From: Berghia stephanieae
Lineage: Eukaryota > Mollusca > Gastropoda > Nudibranchia > Aeolidiidae
Direction of reading: 5' to 3'
Length of the DNA: 64,000 nt
Assembly: GCA_034508935.3 (NCBI GenBank)
Contig: CM067453.1
Location: 2,594,963 to 2,658,962 of the forward strand
The notes under the pieces were generated by a model. It searched no databases. It saw nothing but the letters and a program-made list of their open reading frames with translations, and had not been told where the DNA came from. The position numbers and the translations under genes were made by a program. Positions 21,715 through 34,054 of the stretch are shown here, piece after piece. The number at the start of each line of letters is the position of its first letter. Position 1 is the stretch's first letter.

Positions 21715-22665
21715 CAAAGTGAACATGTTCTGAAACCGATGGAAATAGCAATTGTGACGTCAACAAATGTGACAAAAATGAACTGAAGAACTTGGTTTGA
21801 GGAAGGAAAAGCCTGTCTTTTGAGGACGGCTCTGAATTGTATGAGGTCAATTCCTTAAATCGTCTAAGTCATGTTCTGAAACCGACTGATTACGGCTCTG
21901 AATTGCATGAGGTTACAGATCAAACGATTTACTGTTTGAGGAACTTGCCATTTTGATGGAAATAGCAATTGTGGTGTCAACAAATGCGACAAAAATGAGG
22001 TGAAGAACTTGGTTTGAGGAAGGAAAAGCCTGTCTTTTGTGGACGGCTTTGAATTGCATGAGGTTACAGATCAAACGATTTACTGTTTGAGGAATTACAC
22101 ACTTGCCATTTTGATGGAAATAGCAATTGTGGCGTCAACAAATGTGACAAAAATGAAGTGAAGAACTTGGTTTGAGGAAAGAAAATCTTGTCTTTTGAGG
22201 ACGGCTCTGAATTGTTTGAGGTCAATTCTTTAAATCGTCTAAGTGTATGTTCTGAAACCGACTGATTACGGCTCTGAATTGCATGGGGTTACAGATCAAA
22301 CGATTTACTGTTTGAGGAATTACACAATTGCCATTTTGATGGAAATAGCAATTGTGGTGTCAACAAATGTGACAAAAAATGAAGTGAAGAACTTGGTTTG
22401 AGGAAGGAAAAGCCTGTCTTTTGTGGACGGCTCTGAATTGCATGAGGTTACAGATCAAACGATCTACTGTTTGAGGAATTACACAATTGCCATTTTGATG
22501 GAAATAGCAATTGTGGTGTCAACAAATGTGACAAAAATGAAGTGAAGAACTTGGTTTGAGGAAGGAAAAGCCTGTCTTTTGTGGACGGCTCTGAATTGTA
22601 TGAGGTTACAGATCAAAGGAGTTATTGTTAGAGGAATTACAAAGTGCCATTTGGATGTACAAAAC
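21715..22665. repeat. Tandem satellite with alternating about 158- and 220-bp units
   Basis: The start GATGGAAATAGCAATTGTG recurs at about 21739, 21957, 22114, 22338 and 22497, giving spacings of about 218, 157, 224 and 159 bp. Long units contain an extra segment (TCGTCTAAGT, TTCTGAAACCGACTGATTAC) that short units lack. The repeat unit is thus a dimer of about 380 bp. Confidence 0.85.
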
Positions 22666-23310
22666 ATTATGTTGTCAACAATCTTAGCTAACATAAGATG
22701 AATTACTCTGACGTGAAACTGGATAATACTGCCAAAATGATGAAAAGAACAAGGATGAGTAGCAGTTGATGTTGAAGTTACCCAAGTTCAACATATACGG
22801 TACTCCTGTCGTGCATATCAAAACGAAAACTGTCCCTGGTAAAAAGGCTTGTCATCAGGGCTTGTGGAGACTACTCTGTGGTCGGGTATCCTAAGGTTGA
22901 GGGAAGTTAGTATAACTGTTTGTGGACGTCTCTGGATTGCTTTAGGGTGCAGATCAATTATCGATTTGAGGAATCACCTACTGGTCATTTTGATGGCACA
23001 AAACAGTGACGACGATAAACCGGAGCAAAATGATGTAGAGAACAATGACGTGCAAAAGGACTACGCGGAGAAAATTGTGTAAAAAAATAAGGACATATGG
23101 CAGGACGTTAGACAGTTCTTATACCGTATCAATCTAGAAAGAGACTGCCTCTGGTAAAAAAAAAACCTATCATCATGGATTGTGAATCATCATTCGGAGG
23201 AAATAGTTGTCGTTTTAGGATGGGTCTGGACTAAATAAGGTTACATATTAAATTATGTTCAATTTGAGGAATTAATCATGTGCCAATTTGATGGCGCACA
23301 ATAGTGGCGA
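22666..23310. repeat. Diverged units related to the 158-bp satellite and the 45-bp array
   Basis: Segments such as CTTGTGGAGACTACTC, TTTGTGGACGTCTCTGG, TTTGAGGAATCACCTAC and CATTTTGATGGCACAAAACA recur with variation here, at 23210-23300, 23560-23660 and 26885-27040. They appear to be one longer ancestral unit from which the 45-bp array grew. Confidence 0.6.
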
Positions 23311-26300
23311 CGATGAGGCTGATAAAAATGATGTGAAGAACGATGACATGCAACAGGACAAGCCTGACAAAATGATGTGAAGAACTATGATGTTTAACAG
23401 GACAAGGCTGGAAAAAAAACAATGTTAAGAATGAGGACGTGTAGCAGGACTTTTGGCAGGTAACCAAGTTTAATGCATATGGTTCTCATATTACATCAAT
23501 AAGAAAAAGACTTCTCGACCTAGCATCAGGGTTTCTGAACCAAAATTTGTAGAAAAGGAAGAAGAGTTGTCTTTTGTGGACGGGTCTATATTTTAAGAGG
23601 TCACGGAACAAATTGTTTTCAATATGAAGAATTACCTACGTGCCATTTTAATGGGGCATAATAGTGCCTTGCGAAAAATTCTGTAAGGAACTATGACGTG
23701 CAACATGACAAGCCTGACAAAAATGATGTAAAGAATGAGGACGTGCAACAAGAGTATGCCTGACAAAAATGATGTGATGACGTGCAACAGTACAAGCCTG
23801 ACAAAAATGATGTAAAGAATGAAGACGTTCAACAAGAGTATTGACTTACTTGACTTAGATGCCTTTCGCGTCTCGACCGAAAGATCGGGTCGCCTTGGCT
23901 GTTTCCAGTATTTCCTGTGTGAGGTGTCTCCAATAATGCCGGTCCTCTGCTAGGGTTCTCAGATTTTCAAGGTTCCCTGCCGTTATGAGACTAATGCTTT
24001 GTCCAAGTGTTGTGAGGTTTTTGTTTAGGATCACAGGGAGTGTTGTGATCGGTCTTCCTCTGAAAAGGTTCCCGTGTTTTTGGAAGTATCTCGACATGGC
24101 TTGGTTAGCTGGTATGTTTTTGTCCCTGCGTAGTATGTGACCAAAAAGTTGCCATCGTTGTTGTAAAATGTCAAGGGAGATTGGTCTTTCTTTTGTGATC
24201 TTATAGAGTGATTCATTTGAGATCTTTTTTGGGTATTTGATGTCCAGTACCCTTCTTAGCTGTATGCGATGGAAGGCTTCCAGATGTTCTTCTTCGGATT
24301 TTGTCAACGCCCAAGTGCCGCAGTTATACAGAAGTACCGGTTTTACAAGAGCACGGTACAGTTTCAGTTTGGTTTTTCTCTTTATTTTGTCACCTCTAAT
24401 CCATACATTGGTGAGTTTACTGAGTTCGGCGTTTGATAGCTGTTTTCTTCTTTGCACATCCTCGGTATCTCCAATTAGTGAGCCGACTTTCTTTGTTCTT
24501 TTCCATTCCTCTTTGTTCCTCGATATTGTTGTAAATTCGATTTTATTGGCATTGACTTGGAGGTTATATTTCATGAGGGTATTTTGTATGATGTCTATAT
24601 TTGCTGGTGTTGATCCAATAAAATCGACATCATCTGCATAGGTGATTTCTCTAGGGATTGCATTCTCAATATGAGTCGTTGGTTTTGAAATGACTTTTCG
24701 AACTTTCAGAGCGTGTTCTAAGTATATTGTGAACAGAATCGGGCTCAGACTATCTCCTTGGGAGAGAACAAGAGTATGCCTGACAAAATGATGTGATGAC
24801 GTGCAACAGGACAAGCCTGACAAAAATGATGTAAATAATGAGGACGAGCAACCAGACTTTGCCTGACCAAAATGATGTGATGACGTGCAACAGGCCAAGC
24901 CTGACAAAAATGTTGTAAAGAATGAGGACGTGCAACAGGACAAGCCAGACAAAATGATGTAAAGAATGAGGACGTGCAACAGGACAAGCCTGACAAAATG
25001 ATGTGAAGAGTGATGACTTGCAACAGGACAAGGCTGGAAAAAAAAAACAATGTAAAGAATGAGGACGTGTAGCAGGAATTTTGGCAGTTACCCAAGTTTA
25101 ATGCATATGGTTCTCATATTACATCAATAAAGAATAAGACTGACAAAAACGTTGTAAAGAATGAGGACGTGCAACAGGACAAGCCTGACAAAATGATGTA
25201 AAAAATGAGGACGTGAAACAGGACAAGCCTGAAAAAATGATGTAAAGAGTGAGGACGTGCAACAGGACAAGCCTGACACAATGATGTAAAGAGTGAGGAC
25301 GTGCAACAGGACAAGCATGACAAAATGATGTAAAGAGTGATGACGTGCAACAGGACAAGCCTGACAAAAATGATGTGAAGAATGAAGACGGCAACAGGAC
25401 AAGCCTGACAAAAATAATGTGAAGAATGATGACGTGCAACAGGACAAGCCTGACAAAATGATGCAAAGAGTGATGACGTGCAACAGGACAAGCCTGACAA
25501 AAATGTTGTAAAGAATGAGGACGTGCAACAGGACAAGCCTGACAAAATGATGTAAAGAGTGAGGACATGCAACAGGACAAGCCTGACAAAATGATGTAAA
25601 GAGGGATGACATGCAACAGGACAAGCTTGACAAAAATGATGTAAAGAGTGATGACGTGCAACAGGACAAGCCTGACAAAAATGATGTGAAAAACGATGAC
25701 GTGCAACAGGACAAGCCTGACAAAATGATGTGAAGAACTATGACGTGCAACAGGACAAGCCTGACAAAATGATGTAGAGAGTGATGACGTACAACAGGAC
25801 AAGCCTGACAAAATGATGTAAAGAATAAGGACGTGCAACAGGACAAGCCTGACAAAAATGTAAAGGATGAGGACGTGCAACAGGACAAGCCTGACAAAAA
25901 TGATGTAAAGAATGAAGACGTGCAACAGGACAAGCCTGACAAAAATGTTGTAAAGAATGTGGACGTGCAACAGGACAAGCCTGACAAAAATGATGTAAAG
26001 AGTGATGACGTGCAACAGGACAAGACTGACAAAATGATGTAAAGAATGAGGACGTGCAACAGGAAAAGCCTGACAAAAATGATGTAAAGAATGAAGACGT
26101 GCAACAGGACAAGCCTGACAAAAATGTTGTAAAGAATGAGGACGTGCAACAGGACAAGCCTGACAAAATGATGTAAAGAGTGATGACGTGCAACATGACA
26201 AGCCTGACAAAATGATGTAAAGAGTGATGACGTGCAACAGGACAAGCCTGACAAGAATGTTGTAAAGAATGAGGACGTGCAACAGGACAAGCCTGACAAA

Positions 26301-26855
26301 ATGGTGTAAAGAGTGATGACAAGCAACAGGACAAGCCTGACAAAATGATGCGAAGAGTGATGACGTGCAACAGGACAAGCCTGACAAGAATGTTGTAAAG
26401 AATGAGGACGTGCAACAGGACAAGCCTGACAAAATGGTGTAAAGAGTGATGACAAGCAACAGGACAAGCCTGACAAAATGATGTAAAGAATGAGGACGTG
26501 CAACAGGACAAGCCTGACAAAATGATGTAAAGAATGAGGTCGTGCAACAGGACAAGCCTGACAAAATGATGTAAAGAGTGATGACGTGCAACAGGACAAG
26601 CCTGAAAAAAAAGGTTGTAAAGAATGAGGACGTGCAACAGGACAAGCCTGAAAAAAATGTTGTAAAGTGTGATGACGTGCAACAGGACAAGCCTGACAAA
26701 ATGATGTAAAGAATGAGGACGTGCAACAGGACAAGCCTGAAAAAAATGTTGTAAAGAATGAGGACGTGCAACAGGACAAGCCTGAAAAAAATGTTGTAAA
26801 GAGTGATGACGTGCAACAGGACAAGCCTGACAGAAATGATGTTAAAAAAACCATG
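23310..26855. repeat. 44/45-bp minisatellite array
   Basis: Several dozen tandem units each carry GTGCAACAGGACAAGCCTGA followed by CAAAATGATGTAAAG and GATGAC or GAGGAC. Unit length alternates between 44 and 45 bp through one A in the AAAA(A)TG run. Where units are 45 bp, the plus frame reads DVQQDKPDKNDVKNE repeatedly (for example 25833-26042); 44-bp units break this frame. A copy of the flanking unit lies at 25077-25135, and a LINE fragment interrupts the array at 23841-24766. Confidence 0.9.
23841..24766 (-). mobile_element. 5'-truncated LINE (RTE-like) inserted in the 45-bp array
   Basis: Flanked by a 10-bp target-site duplication AACAAGAGTA at 23831-23840 and 24767-24776. The minus strand enters the RT at SQGDSLSPILFTIYLEHAL (motif B), continues with EITYADDVDFIG (motif C, YADD), PVLLYNCGTWALTKSEEEHL and the C-terminal ISLDILQQRWQLFGHILRRD. 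It ends with a short tail based on TAAGTCAAGTAAGTCAA, like the short tails of RTE elements. The frame is open throughout, which suggests a fairly young insertion, but without the 5' part it is dead. Clade assignment is by motif resemblance only. Confidence 0.85.
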
Positions 26856-26884
26856 ACGTGATGCTGGAAGTTTACCCCCCACAC

Positions 26885-27040
26885 CCACAGTTAACCAAGT
26901 TCAACGCTTATGATACTCCTGTTGTACCAATAAATAGGACTGCCCCTAGTCGAAACAGACATAGCATCAGGGTTTGTAGAGGCTACTCGATGACTACAAT
27001 TGGGGAAAGAATGCGGAGTTTGGTGTTCATGGACGACCCT
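26885..27040. repeat. Satellite flank unit
   Basis: GTTAACCAAGTTCAACGC, CATAGCATCAGGGTTTGTAG and AGGCTACTCGATG match pieces at 22770-22900, 23456-23540 and 25077-25135. It marks the right border of the nested tandem-repeat region. Confidence 0.6.
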
Positions 27041-27044
27041 GGAT

Positions 27045-27245
27045 TGTTTATTTTGTTTGTTTCCATGTGTTTAACGGAGCTTTCAATACTTTTTAACTCA
27101 ATGAAGCGCTCATTTCTAGCCTTGGTCACTATCTGTCTGCCTATAGAGACCAAGGTGCTCTTTTATGTTAATCGTGTTTGATAATGAAACATTTTTTTTT
27201 ACAATTTCTACAGGAGTTCACATTTCGGAAGATATTTTTTAAAGA
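27045..27245 (-). mobile_element. Truncated LINE 3' end (I-type family)
   Basis: TTTGTTTCCATGTGTTTAAC, TCAATACTTTTTAACTCA and especially ATTTCTACAGGAGTTCACAT match the end of ORF2 and the 3' region of the LINE at 17430-17650 in the same orientation. The piece includes the last codons of ORF2 and all of the 3' end, showing that the other short copies are LINE ends, not independent SINEs. Confidence 0.7.
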
Positions 27246-27257
27246 GGTTAGTTTTGA

Positions 27258-27640
27258 TATTTTTCAAGTTAAGGACCACAGGCCTACGAATGGGATTCCC
27301 TTACTCTGCCTCCGGACTGCGACCGGGTTGTGGAATTCCCTTTCTTATAATACTAAAAGAAGTAAAAATTTAGATAGAAAAAAGAAATTGAATTCCGAAT
27401 TATTTAGAAAATAACAATTAATAGGCTTCATGTTTTAATTTAAGGCAGTAACGAGTATGTAAAGAATTTATGGAATATGCGGAATAGTTTCCGTATGTGG
27501 GTGTACGGGTTTATGTGTGTGAGCGTGTTAGTTTGTATGCTATTTTATATAGTCTGAGTGAATGTAAAGCGACATAGAGCACTTGTCAGCGGATTAAAGG
27601 GCTCTATATAAGGATATCATATTATTATACTATCATTGTT
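27258..27640 (+). mobile_element. CR1/L2-like LINE 3' fragment
   Basis: The plus frame 27265-27414 reads LRTATGLWNSLSYNTKRS and ends LNSELFRK plus a stop, matching the C-terminal signature of CR1/L2-group RTs (x-GxxLWNSLP-x-FKxxLK-x-LF). A 3' UTR of about 220 bp follows, with AATGTAAAGCGACATAGAGC, GGGCTCTATATAAGG and an AT-rich tail, a type often seen in this group. 27640-27930 has nothing recognisable. Confidence 0.65.
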
Positions 27641-27938
27641 ATAAAGAAGGACGAGCCCTGTTAAATACCAATTGATTTTCAACAACAGTGAAATTAAGTT
27701 CAAGATATGTGGGTCTATTTAGATATTTAGAAAGTTGGGCATTCAATATCTTTCAGGCTAGAGGGGAGGTGTTATGATGCATCTTAATGCTATGAGACAT
27801 TGCACTCTAGGTTCAAATCATATTCAAAAGTCTCACAGTAACTTTTGTTTAGTTGTTTTTATTCTGAAAAATTATACTACGAAGATATTATATTATTTCA
27901 TCAAGCAATTTATTAACGGAGATTTATAAGAAATATCT

Positions 27939-28079
27939 GGACGCCCAAAGATTAGATGGTGGGATAAGGTAAAGGACAATATGAATGAACTGGGCCTGGA
28001 GGAAGATGATGCTATGAACCGAGATGCATGGAGATGTGGCATTCGTTATGGTAACCCTGCAAAATGCGGGATACGCTGA
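27939..28079 (+). pseudogene. LINE reverse transcriptase C-terminal fragment
   Basis: The frame reads GRPKIRWWDKVKDNMNELGL then EDDAMNRDAWRCGIRYGNPA and a stop at 28077. The pattern GRPKxRWxDxVKxDM-x-A-x-RxxWR is typical of the extreme C-terminus of non-LTR RTs. It belongs to a different family from the other LINEs in the window. Only the last 46 codons are present. Confidence 0.75.
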
Positions 28080-28139
28080 AAGGAGATAAGACAAATCTTT
28101 AGGGATAAGGTTCCTGATGGTACAAAAACTCAATCGTAG

Positions 28140-28330
28140 CTGTTTGAAAAGTGGAGCCTGAGTTTATCCCATTTTCTATTGCGTGAAACTAACACTAGCA
28201 ATTGCTTTCTACTGTTGGATAGGACTTACACAGTACCCTCGTAGTGCACAGGGGTGCTCGACTGCACTCGGGATAGATCTCAATCCCTTTGCGAGTAAAT
28301 CAGGTCTACCACCTGAGCAATCGGGACACC
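28140..28330 (-). mobile_element. SINE family C copy
   Basis: The minus strand starts GTCCCGATTGCTCAGGTGGT (tRNA-like head, box A) and ends near the TTTCACGCAATAGAAAATGG motif, as in the copies at 3378 and 10328. It abuts the left end of the Gmr1-like element. Confidence 0.65.
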
Positions 28331-28357
28331 AACGTCCAGAAAACTCTGCAAGCAGGC

Positions 28358-28680
28358 GCCAACCCTGGAACTAGCTGATACATTTGCCTCAATCAAGCAA
28401 GCCGGCGGGATAAAGATAAGCCAAACGGGCTTATACCATTTTCAAATGTATTTTCCACAGACACAAATGATTATATCAAAATAAATAGATAAATAAATAA
28501 TAAATTAGAACCACTCAATTAGAGCTATTCTTCCTGATATTAAATAAATACTTATTCTTTCTATCTTTTCCTGTAACAATCTAATTAAACTTTATGTATA
28601 GAATTGTTATTATTGCTTTGGGCGTTACTATTGTCTTGACTCACTTGTTATTAATACAATTAAGTTATAAGGGATCCTAA
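28358..28680 (+). repeat. Left terminal direct repeat of the Gmr1-like element
   Basis: GCCAACCCTGGAACTAGCTG through TAAGTTATAAGGGATCC matches 34055-34378 in the same orientation. The primer-binding-like site directly follows, as expected at the inner end of a 5' LTR. Confidence 0.8.
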
Positions 28681-29539
28681 GGGGACTCGTCCGGGATTAT
28701 GAATCTTCAATATAATATAATATGTGAGTCATTAATCTAGATATAATATTTAAACACCCATTCTTTACTTCTGCTACTATCTCAATTTAACAATAACATT
28801 CCATTACATTGGGGGGCTCGTAAATATATCTACCTTAAATCAAACCAATCAATAAATCATTTGATTAATTAATTACAAATATCATAGGGAAGAAATCTTA
28901 TTTATTATCGAAAGTCACTGTGGTTACATTTGAAATTGGAACATGCCCATTTTTCTATATTTTCACTAATCGATAATTAGTTTACTAACACTGATTTATG
29001 ATTATGATTATGACAACCATGTTATTTTAATTATGCATAATTAGGCAACGTAATTTTAAAGCAGTTTACAAAACATAAATTGTTATTTCATTGCCACCTG
29101 TGTTATGCCATTGTTGCCATAAAATTTGGACCTTCAGCCGAGAGATACCCCCCGCCCTTTCAAAAATTAAGTTAAACATATCTTAATTAAAAATTACAGT
29201 CACTCTAAACTTCAAGTTAGGCCATCTTGCAAGTTGTTGTTTACACGTGTAACGGTAAATAGTATTATCTCTCCATGGACACGAGCACGCCAAATTAAGC
29301 CCCATGCAATAACTACTCTTTCTAAGTATCGTGTCACTGTGTGTGTCATATATTAAAATTTGGCTTAGCGAAACCTAGCACTTTTCAACAGTGTGTTGTG
29401 ACTTACTTCACTATCGTCTTCATTCATATTTAACCCTTACTGGCAAAGTTCTATTTGTTTACTTTCTGCTCTACTCCTCCTATCTATCGCATCATTATCA
29501 TTCACCTTCTGCAGTTGTTCAATCTGTAATTAATCAGCC

Positions 29540-30660
29540 ATGGCTACTGGTGTTACAATTAGGCGCAAGTTTATCCAGTTAGGAAAAGAATTGGGCCTTT
29601 CTGGTGAACAGTTATCTGCCTATGTCAATGAAAACGCAGAAAGGGAGATTACTAGACTTGAAGAGGAAGAGAAGCGTGTTAGAAAAGAGGAGGAAAAGGA
29701 GAAGCGTGTTAGAAGAAGCGGAGGAAACGCGAAAACATGAACAGGCTTTGAAAGACAAAGATCGGGAACTGGAGAGAGATCGTGCTCAGGCAGAAATGCA
29801 GCGCACACGCCAAAAGGAAATTAAAATGTCTTTAACAAGAGACATGGCAGAAAACAGACTCTCTACCCATAGCCCCATTCCATCTAGTCAGGGCAATGGA
29901 AGCATTGATAAAGTAATGTCGTTCCCAGTAGAAACTTTCAACCCATACATTGAAGGGATTGATCAATGGTTAACGGGATTCCAGGAGTTAGCGATCTCAT
30001 ATGATCTTCCGGAGGACAAATTGGCACTCAAAGCGTCTCAGCATCTCAAGGGCAAAGCCTATGATATTTATACTCGCCTCACACAGGACAACAAAAATAA
30101 CTTTCAGGAGTTAAAGTCATCTCTACTGAGACATTTTGATGTCAGCGCAGAATCCTATCGTAGAATATTCCGAACATTAAAGAAGGACAGACATGAAACA
30201 TACCACCAGTTGGCAGATCATCTTCAACTCAGCCTCCAACAATGGTTAAAACTATCTGGCAACACTTATGAGGGATTAAACCAGCTTATCATGGTGGAAC
30301 AGCTGAGAGAAGCAATGCCCCTGGATGTCCGTCGGTTTGTCGATGAGCAAGGCGCTCATAAACTGGACGATATAGTAACATGTGCTGACCGTTTTGCCAC
30401 AGCGCAAGAAAATTACCTCACAGAAAGGAGACAACACCAGATTCAAAAACCGCCCACCTCATATGAAGAGAGAACCAAATTTCCGTCACCATACGGAAAG
30501 AAAAACAACAATAACCAATACGAAAGAAGTAACACAACACAACACAAACAACACCTATATTGCAAGAACTGTAATATGAAGGGACATGCAACACAGGAAT
30601 GCTGTCGCGATAACAAACGTAACGGTCATCAGAAAGGAAAACCGGTCAGTGCCAACGTAG
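29540..30660 (+). pseudogene. Gag region of the Gmr1-like element
   Basis: An N-terminal helical, charged segment is followed by a capsid-like region containing VMSFPVETFNPYIEGIDQWL, LKGKAYDIYTRL, LLRHFDVSAESYRRIF and MVEQLREAMPLDVRRF, which resembles the SCAN/Gag capsid C-terminal fold. A nucleocapsid zinc knuckle CKNCNMKGHATQEC (CCHC) lies near 30560-30605. The same Gag family recurs at 54085-54735 and 56689-57430. Confidence 0.8.
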
Positions 30661-30704
30661 GACGCACTTCTGACGATCACCCTCTAAAAACAAAAGAACC
30701 GTCG

Positions 30705-30850
30705 GATCACCCTCCAGTCGTTGACACAGTCAAAGTGAATGGGAAGGATGTGACCGTTCTCTACGACACGGGATTAGATTTTCACGCGGTCGTAGCACGC
30801 GACCTAGTTCGGCCAGACCAGTTCACGGACGAAATTATCAATATTTAGTG
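30705..30850 (+). pseudogene. Aspartic protease region of the Gmr1-like element
   Basis: VNGKDVTVLYDTG has the DTG active-site pattern of retroelement proteases, placed directly after the CCHC knuckle region as expected. The family processes Gag-Pol. This element is broken. Confidence 0.65.
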
Positions 30851-31025
30851 CGCTACTAAAGACACCCCACCTCTGTCACTTCCGATAGCCAATATCGAAA
30901 TTTCCTCTCCCTACGTAGTAGGAACAATACCTGCTGGAGTTTTAGACGCCCCTACTCACCCTCTCATCCTTGGATGCAAATATGTATTTTTTGGAACGCC
31001 GAAGCACCCAGTTCACGCTTGTCCC

Positions 31026-32240
31026 ATGCAGACAAGGGCACAGGTTCAACAGGAATTACCAACTCTATTACCAAATCCAGGACCAAAAGAAATTAAAAAG
31101 GCTCAAGCCGAGGATACAACGCTAGCACGCTGCTTCGCCAAAGTGACGGGAAAAGGCGATACACCGAGAAAAAAAGGGTTTGTAATCAAAAGTGGACTAC
31201 TATATCGAGTTGCCTGTCAAGACCGCCTTCAGCTTGTCGTGCCAGCCACTCATCGTCGACAGATTCTGGAAATGGGACACAATATTCCGTTTAGTGGACA
31301 CATGGGAACAGCAGCCACAACAGAGCGCATCACAACTCACTATTATTGGCCCGGAATCACTGAAGACATTAAGCGTTTCGTCAAATCCTGTCCCATCTGC
31401 CAGCGGAAATCTGCTCGGACCTACACAGTCCCAGTGACCTTAGGCGAGATGCCAATTGTAGGCACTCCTTTTGAACGCGTTGCCGCTGATATAGTCGGAC
31501 CATTCCCTTTAACAAAAAAGAGAAACATGTACATACTGACCCTCGTGGACACATGCACGATGTGGGCCGAGGCGACACCGCTACCGCGCATAGAATCAAA
31601 GACAGTGGCCGACGCTTTTATAGGCATATTTTCACGACTCGGATTCCCGAAACAAATACTGACGGATAATGGGTCTCAGTTATGTGGCAAACTTATGGAA
31701 GATGTCTATCGCCTACTCCACACTGAGCACCTGACCACCTCTGTCTATCATCCGCAGAGCAACGGACAAGTGGAACGGTTTAATGGAACACTAATTTTAA
31801 TGTTAAAAAAGTTAGTGAAAGACAGGCCGGAAACATGGGATACCTTCGTCGTCCCAGCCCTCTATGCTTACCGAGAGGTTCCACACACCTCTACGGGCTT
31901 TCCTCCAGCAACCCTACTCTTCGGACGACCCATTGCAGGACCCCTTGAGGCGCTAAAAAAGCTTTGGACAGAAGATGATGTGGATGAAACGGTCAAAAAT
32001 GCCTCCCAGTACGTTAATGACCTGAAAGACAGACTAACCACAAGCTGGTCAATCGCCGCTTCCACCCTCAGAGAGGCACGGAAAAAGCAGGCGAAATATT
32101 ATAATAAAAAAGCAATGGACCGCGAACTACAGGAAGGAGATAAAGCTCTGCTCTTACTTCCAAGCGAACCCACAAGCTGCAGATCCAATGGCAAGGCCCT
32201 TATACCATCATTAAGAAGAAGTCAAGGACAAATTATGTCG
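31026..32240 (+). pseudogene. Integrase region of the Gmr1-like element
   Basis: A zinc-binding HHCC domain (GHMGTAATTERITTHYYW, then SCPICQRK) is followed by the rve catalytic core: FERVAADIVGPFP with the first Asp, then ILTDNGSQLCGKLMEDVY with the second, then VYHPQSNGQVERFNGTL with the Glu. The C-terminal part is rich in basic residues (REARKKQAKYYNKKAMDREL). It lies upstream of the reverse transcriptase, the Gmr1 arrangement. Confidence 0.88.
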
Positions 32241-32249
32241 TCAATGTGG

Positions 32250-33262
32250 ATGGAAAGGAAAAAACATACCACATTAACTTACTCAAAAAATTTGTCGACA
32301 GACCTCCCTTCTCTCACCTCATGGTCATGATGGTGGCAGAGGAAATTCCCGCCACGGAGCACTTGGCACCAGACCTACCGTTGGTCGGACAGGAGAGACA
32401 CACAGATGTTGCCATCAACCAAGAGCTGTCTGAGACGCAACAAAACGAGTTGCAAGACATTTTAATTCAACACTCACCCACTCTGACAGACAAGCCAGGA
32501 CGGACCAACATCGTAAATTTTGACATGACCTTAATTGTCCACAAGCCTATACGATGTAAGCCCTACCCAGTCCCTATAGCAAAAGAGACAGTAATCGAGG
32601 AAGAAATGCAGGCCATGTTAAAAGCTGGCATAATATCTAAATCCGATTCGCCATACAGCGCTCCTCTAGTACTGGTTCGCAAGCCTAGTGGAGAACACCG
32701 TGTCTGCGTGGACTTCCGGAGGCTCAACGCCGTCACTCAATTTCAACCTAAGCCCTTACCAAACACGGCACGAATGTTTTCTCGCCTTAGCAAAGCCAAA
32801 TATTTTTCTAAGGTGGATTTATCCCGTGGGTTCCATCAGATAGCAATTCCGGAACATCTGAGGCCATACCTTGCTTTCAGTACACATCAAGGCCACTACC
32901 ACTACAATGTCATGCCATTTGGACTACATAACGCGCCAAGTATATTTTCAAAAATGATGATTGAGTTGTTGCAACCGCTTGTCAAACGTCACAACATAGT
33001 TCATTTCATGGACGATCTACTCATAGTCTCAGAGGACTGGCCACAACATTTGGAAACTCTCAATGCTCTCTTGGAACGCCAAAAGGAGACCGGGCTCACA
33101 GCACGCCCGACAAAATGTAAGTTGGGGTATCGCAACTTAGAATTTTTAGGACACGAGCTGCAACAGGGAACAGTTACGCCCCAATTGAAAAATGTGGAAA
33201 AACTTAGAAACGCACCACAACGTTCCACTATTGTCCACAATTCTCAGATGATCTTAAAATAG
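32250..33262 (+). pseudogene. Reverse transcriptase region of the Gmr1-like element
   Basis: Gypsy-type RT motifs: KSDSPYSAPLVLVRKPSGEH, RVCVDFRRLNAVTQ, YFSKVDLSRGFHQI (motif A), VMPFGLHNAPSIFSKMM (motif B), NIVHFMDDLLIVS (motif C, MDD) and LEFLGHEL. I see no RNase H motifs between this and the purine-rich tract. Confidence 0.88.
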
Positions 33263-34054
33263 ACTTAATTTTAATCTCACAAGGAGATTTTTCAAGAGGG
33301 GGAGAATGTGACGAACGATTTTCTTTCACTGTGTGTTTCCTTATCATTCGTCAGTGTCTCATTTAAAACCACTTCAAACCTAGTGGACGAGACATATATT
33401 TGATTAACACCTCCATTTAAAATACTCAAACATGGACAGCCTTTCTCCAATAAAGCCCCAAATCTTTCTAACGGAAATTTTGGTCGTTTATTATTATAGT
33501 TTGTATATATATATATATATATGTGCTTTTCCATGGATGTTCGGAAGTTGGAATACCTGTACAAAACTATATCTATATGTATCTTATACTATAGTTAACA
33601 TTTGCTTATGATCTATGCTATCATTTCATTTATATTCAATATGTATATTGCTTGAATGTCTGTACCCTACAGCCAATCGCCGGCCACACATCATAACCTC
33701 AATTATGATTAATAAAAATAAATAAAGAAATACCAGGGACACAACCCTGTTAAATTCTCATCATGTAAGATAGATCGACTGTCAGTTGATGTTTATTACT
33801 TATATACTAACTACCATTATCATGGAGTTACTGCTTCTTCTTGCCTTTGTCGGCAAATAAAGGCTATTATGATGTGTCGCTCAAGGACGATTCGGTGGCG
33901 AAAGACAAACTCGATTGGTTCTAAGACCTTGTTGTTTTAACTCTTAACTGGAGGTCCTTTTCCGTGTCCTTGGAGTACCCAGTCGTGCCGAATCCCTGCA
34001 TCCCAGTCCATGGATAGCGGTAAACCCCTGATGTCAGCCTTTAACTACAACACG

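Noticed and set aside
25119-26888. Two minus-strand open frames of nearly 590 residues
   Set aside because: They are translations of the 44/45-bp minisatellite; three frames are open at once and the sequences are simple repeats.
29391-29582. Small plus-strand open frame upstream of Gag
   Set aside because: It lies in the leader of the Gmr1-like element, overlaps the Gag start in another frame and has no recognisable features.
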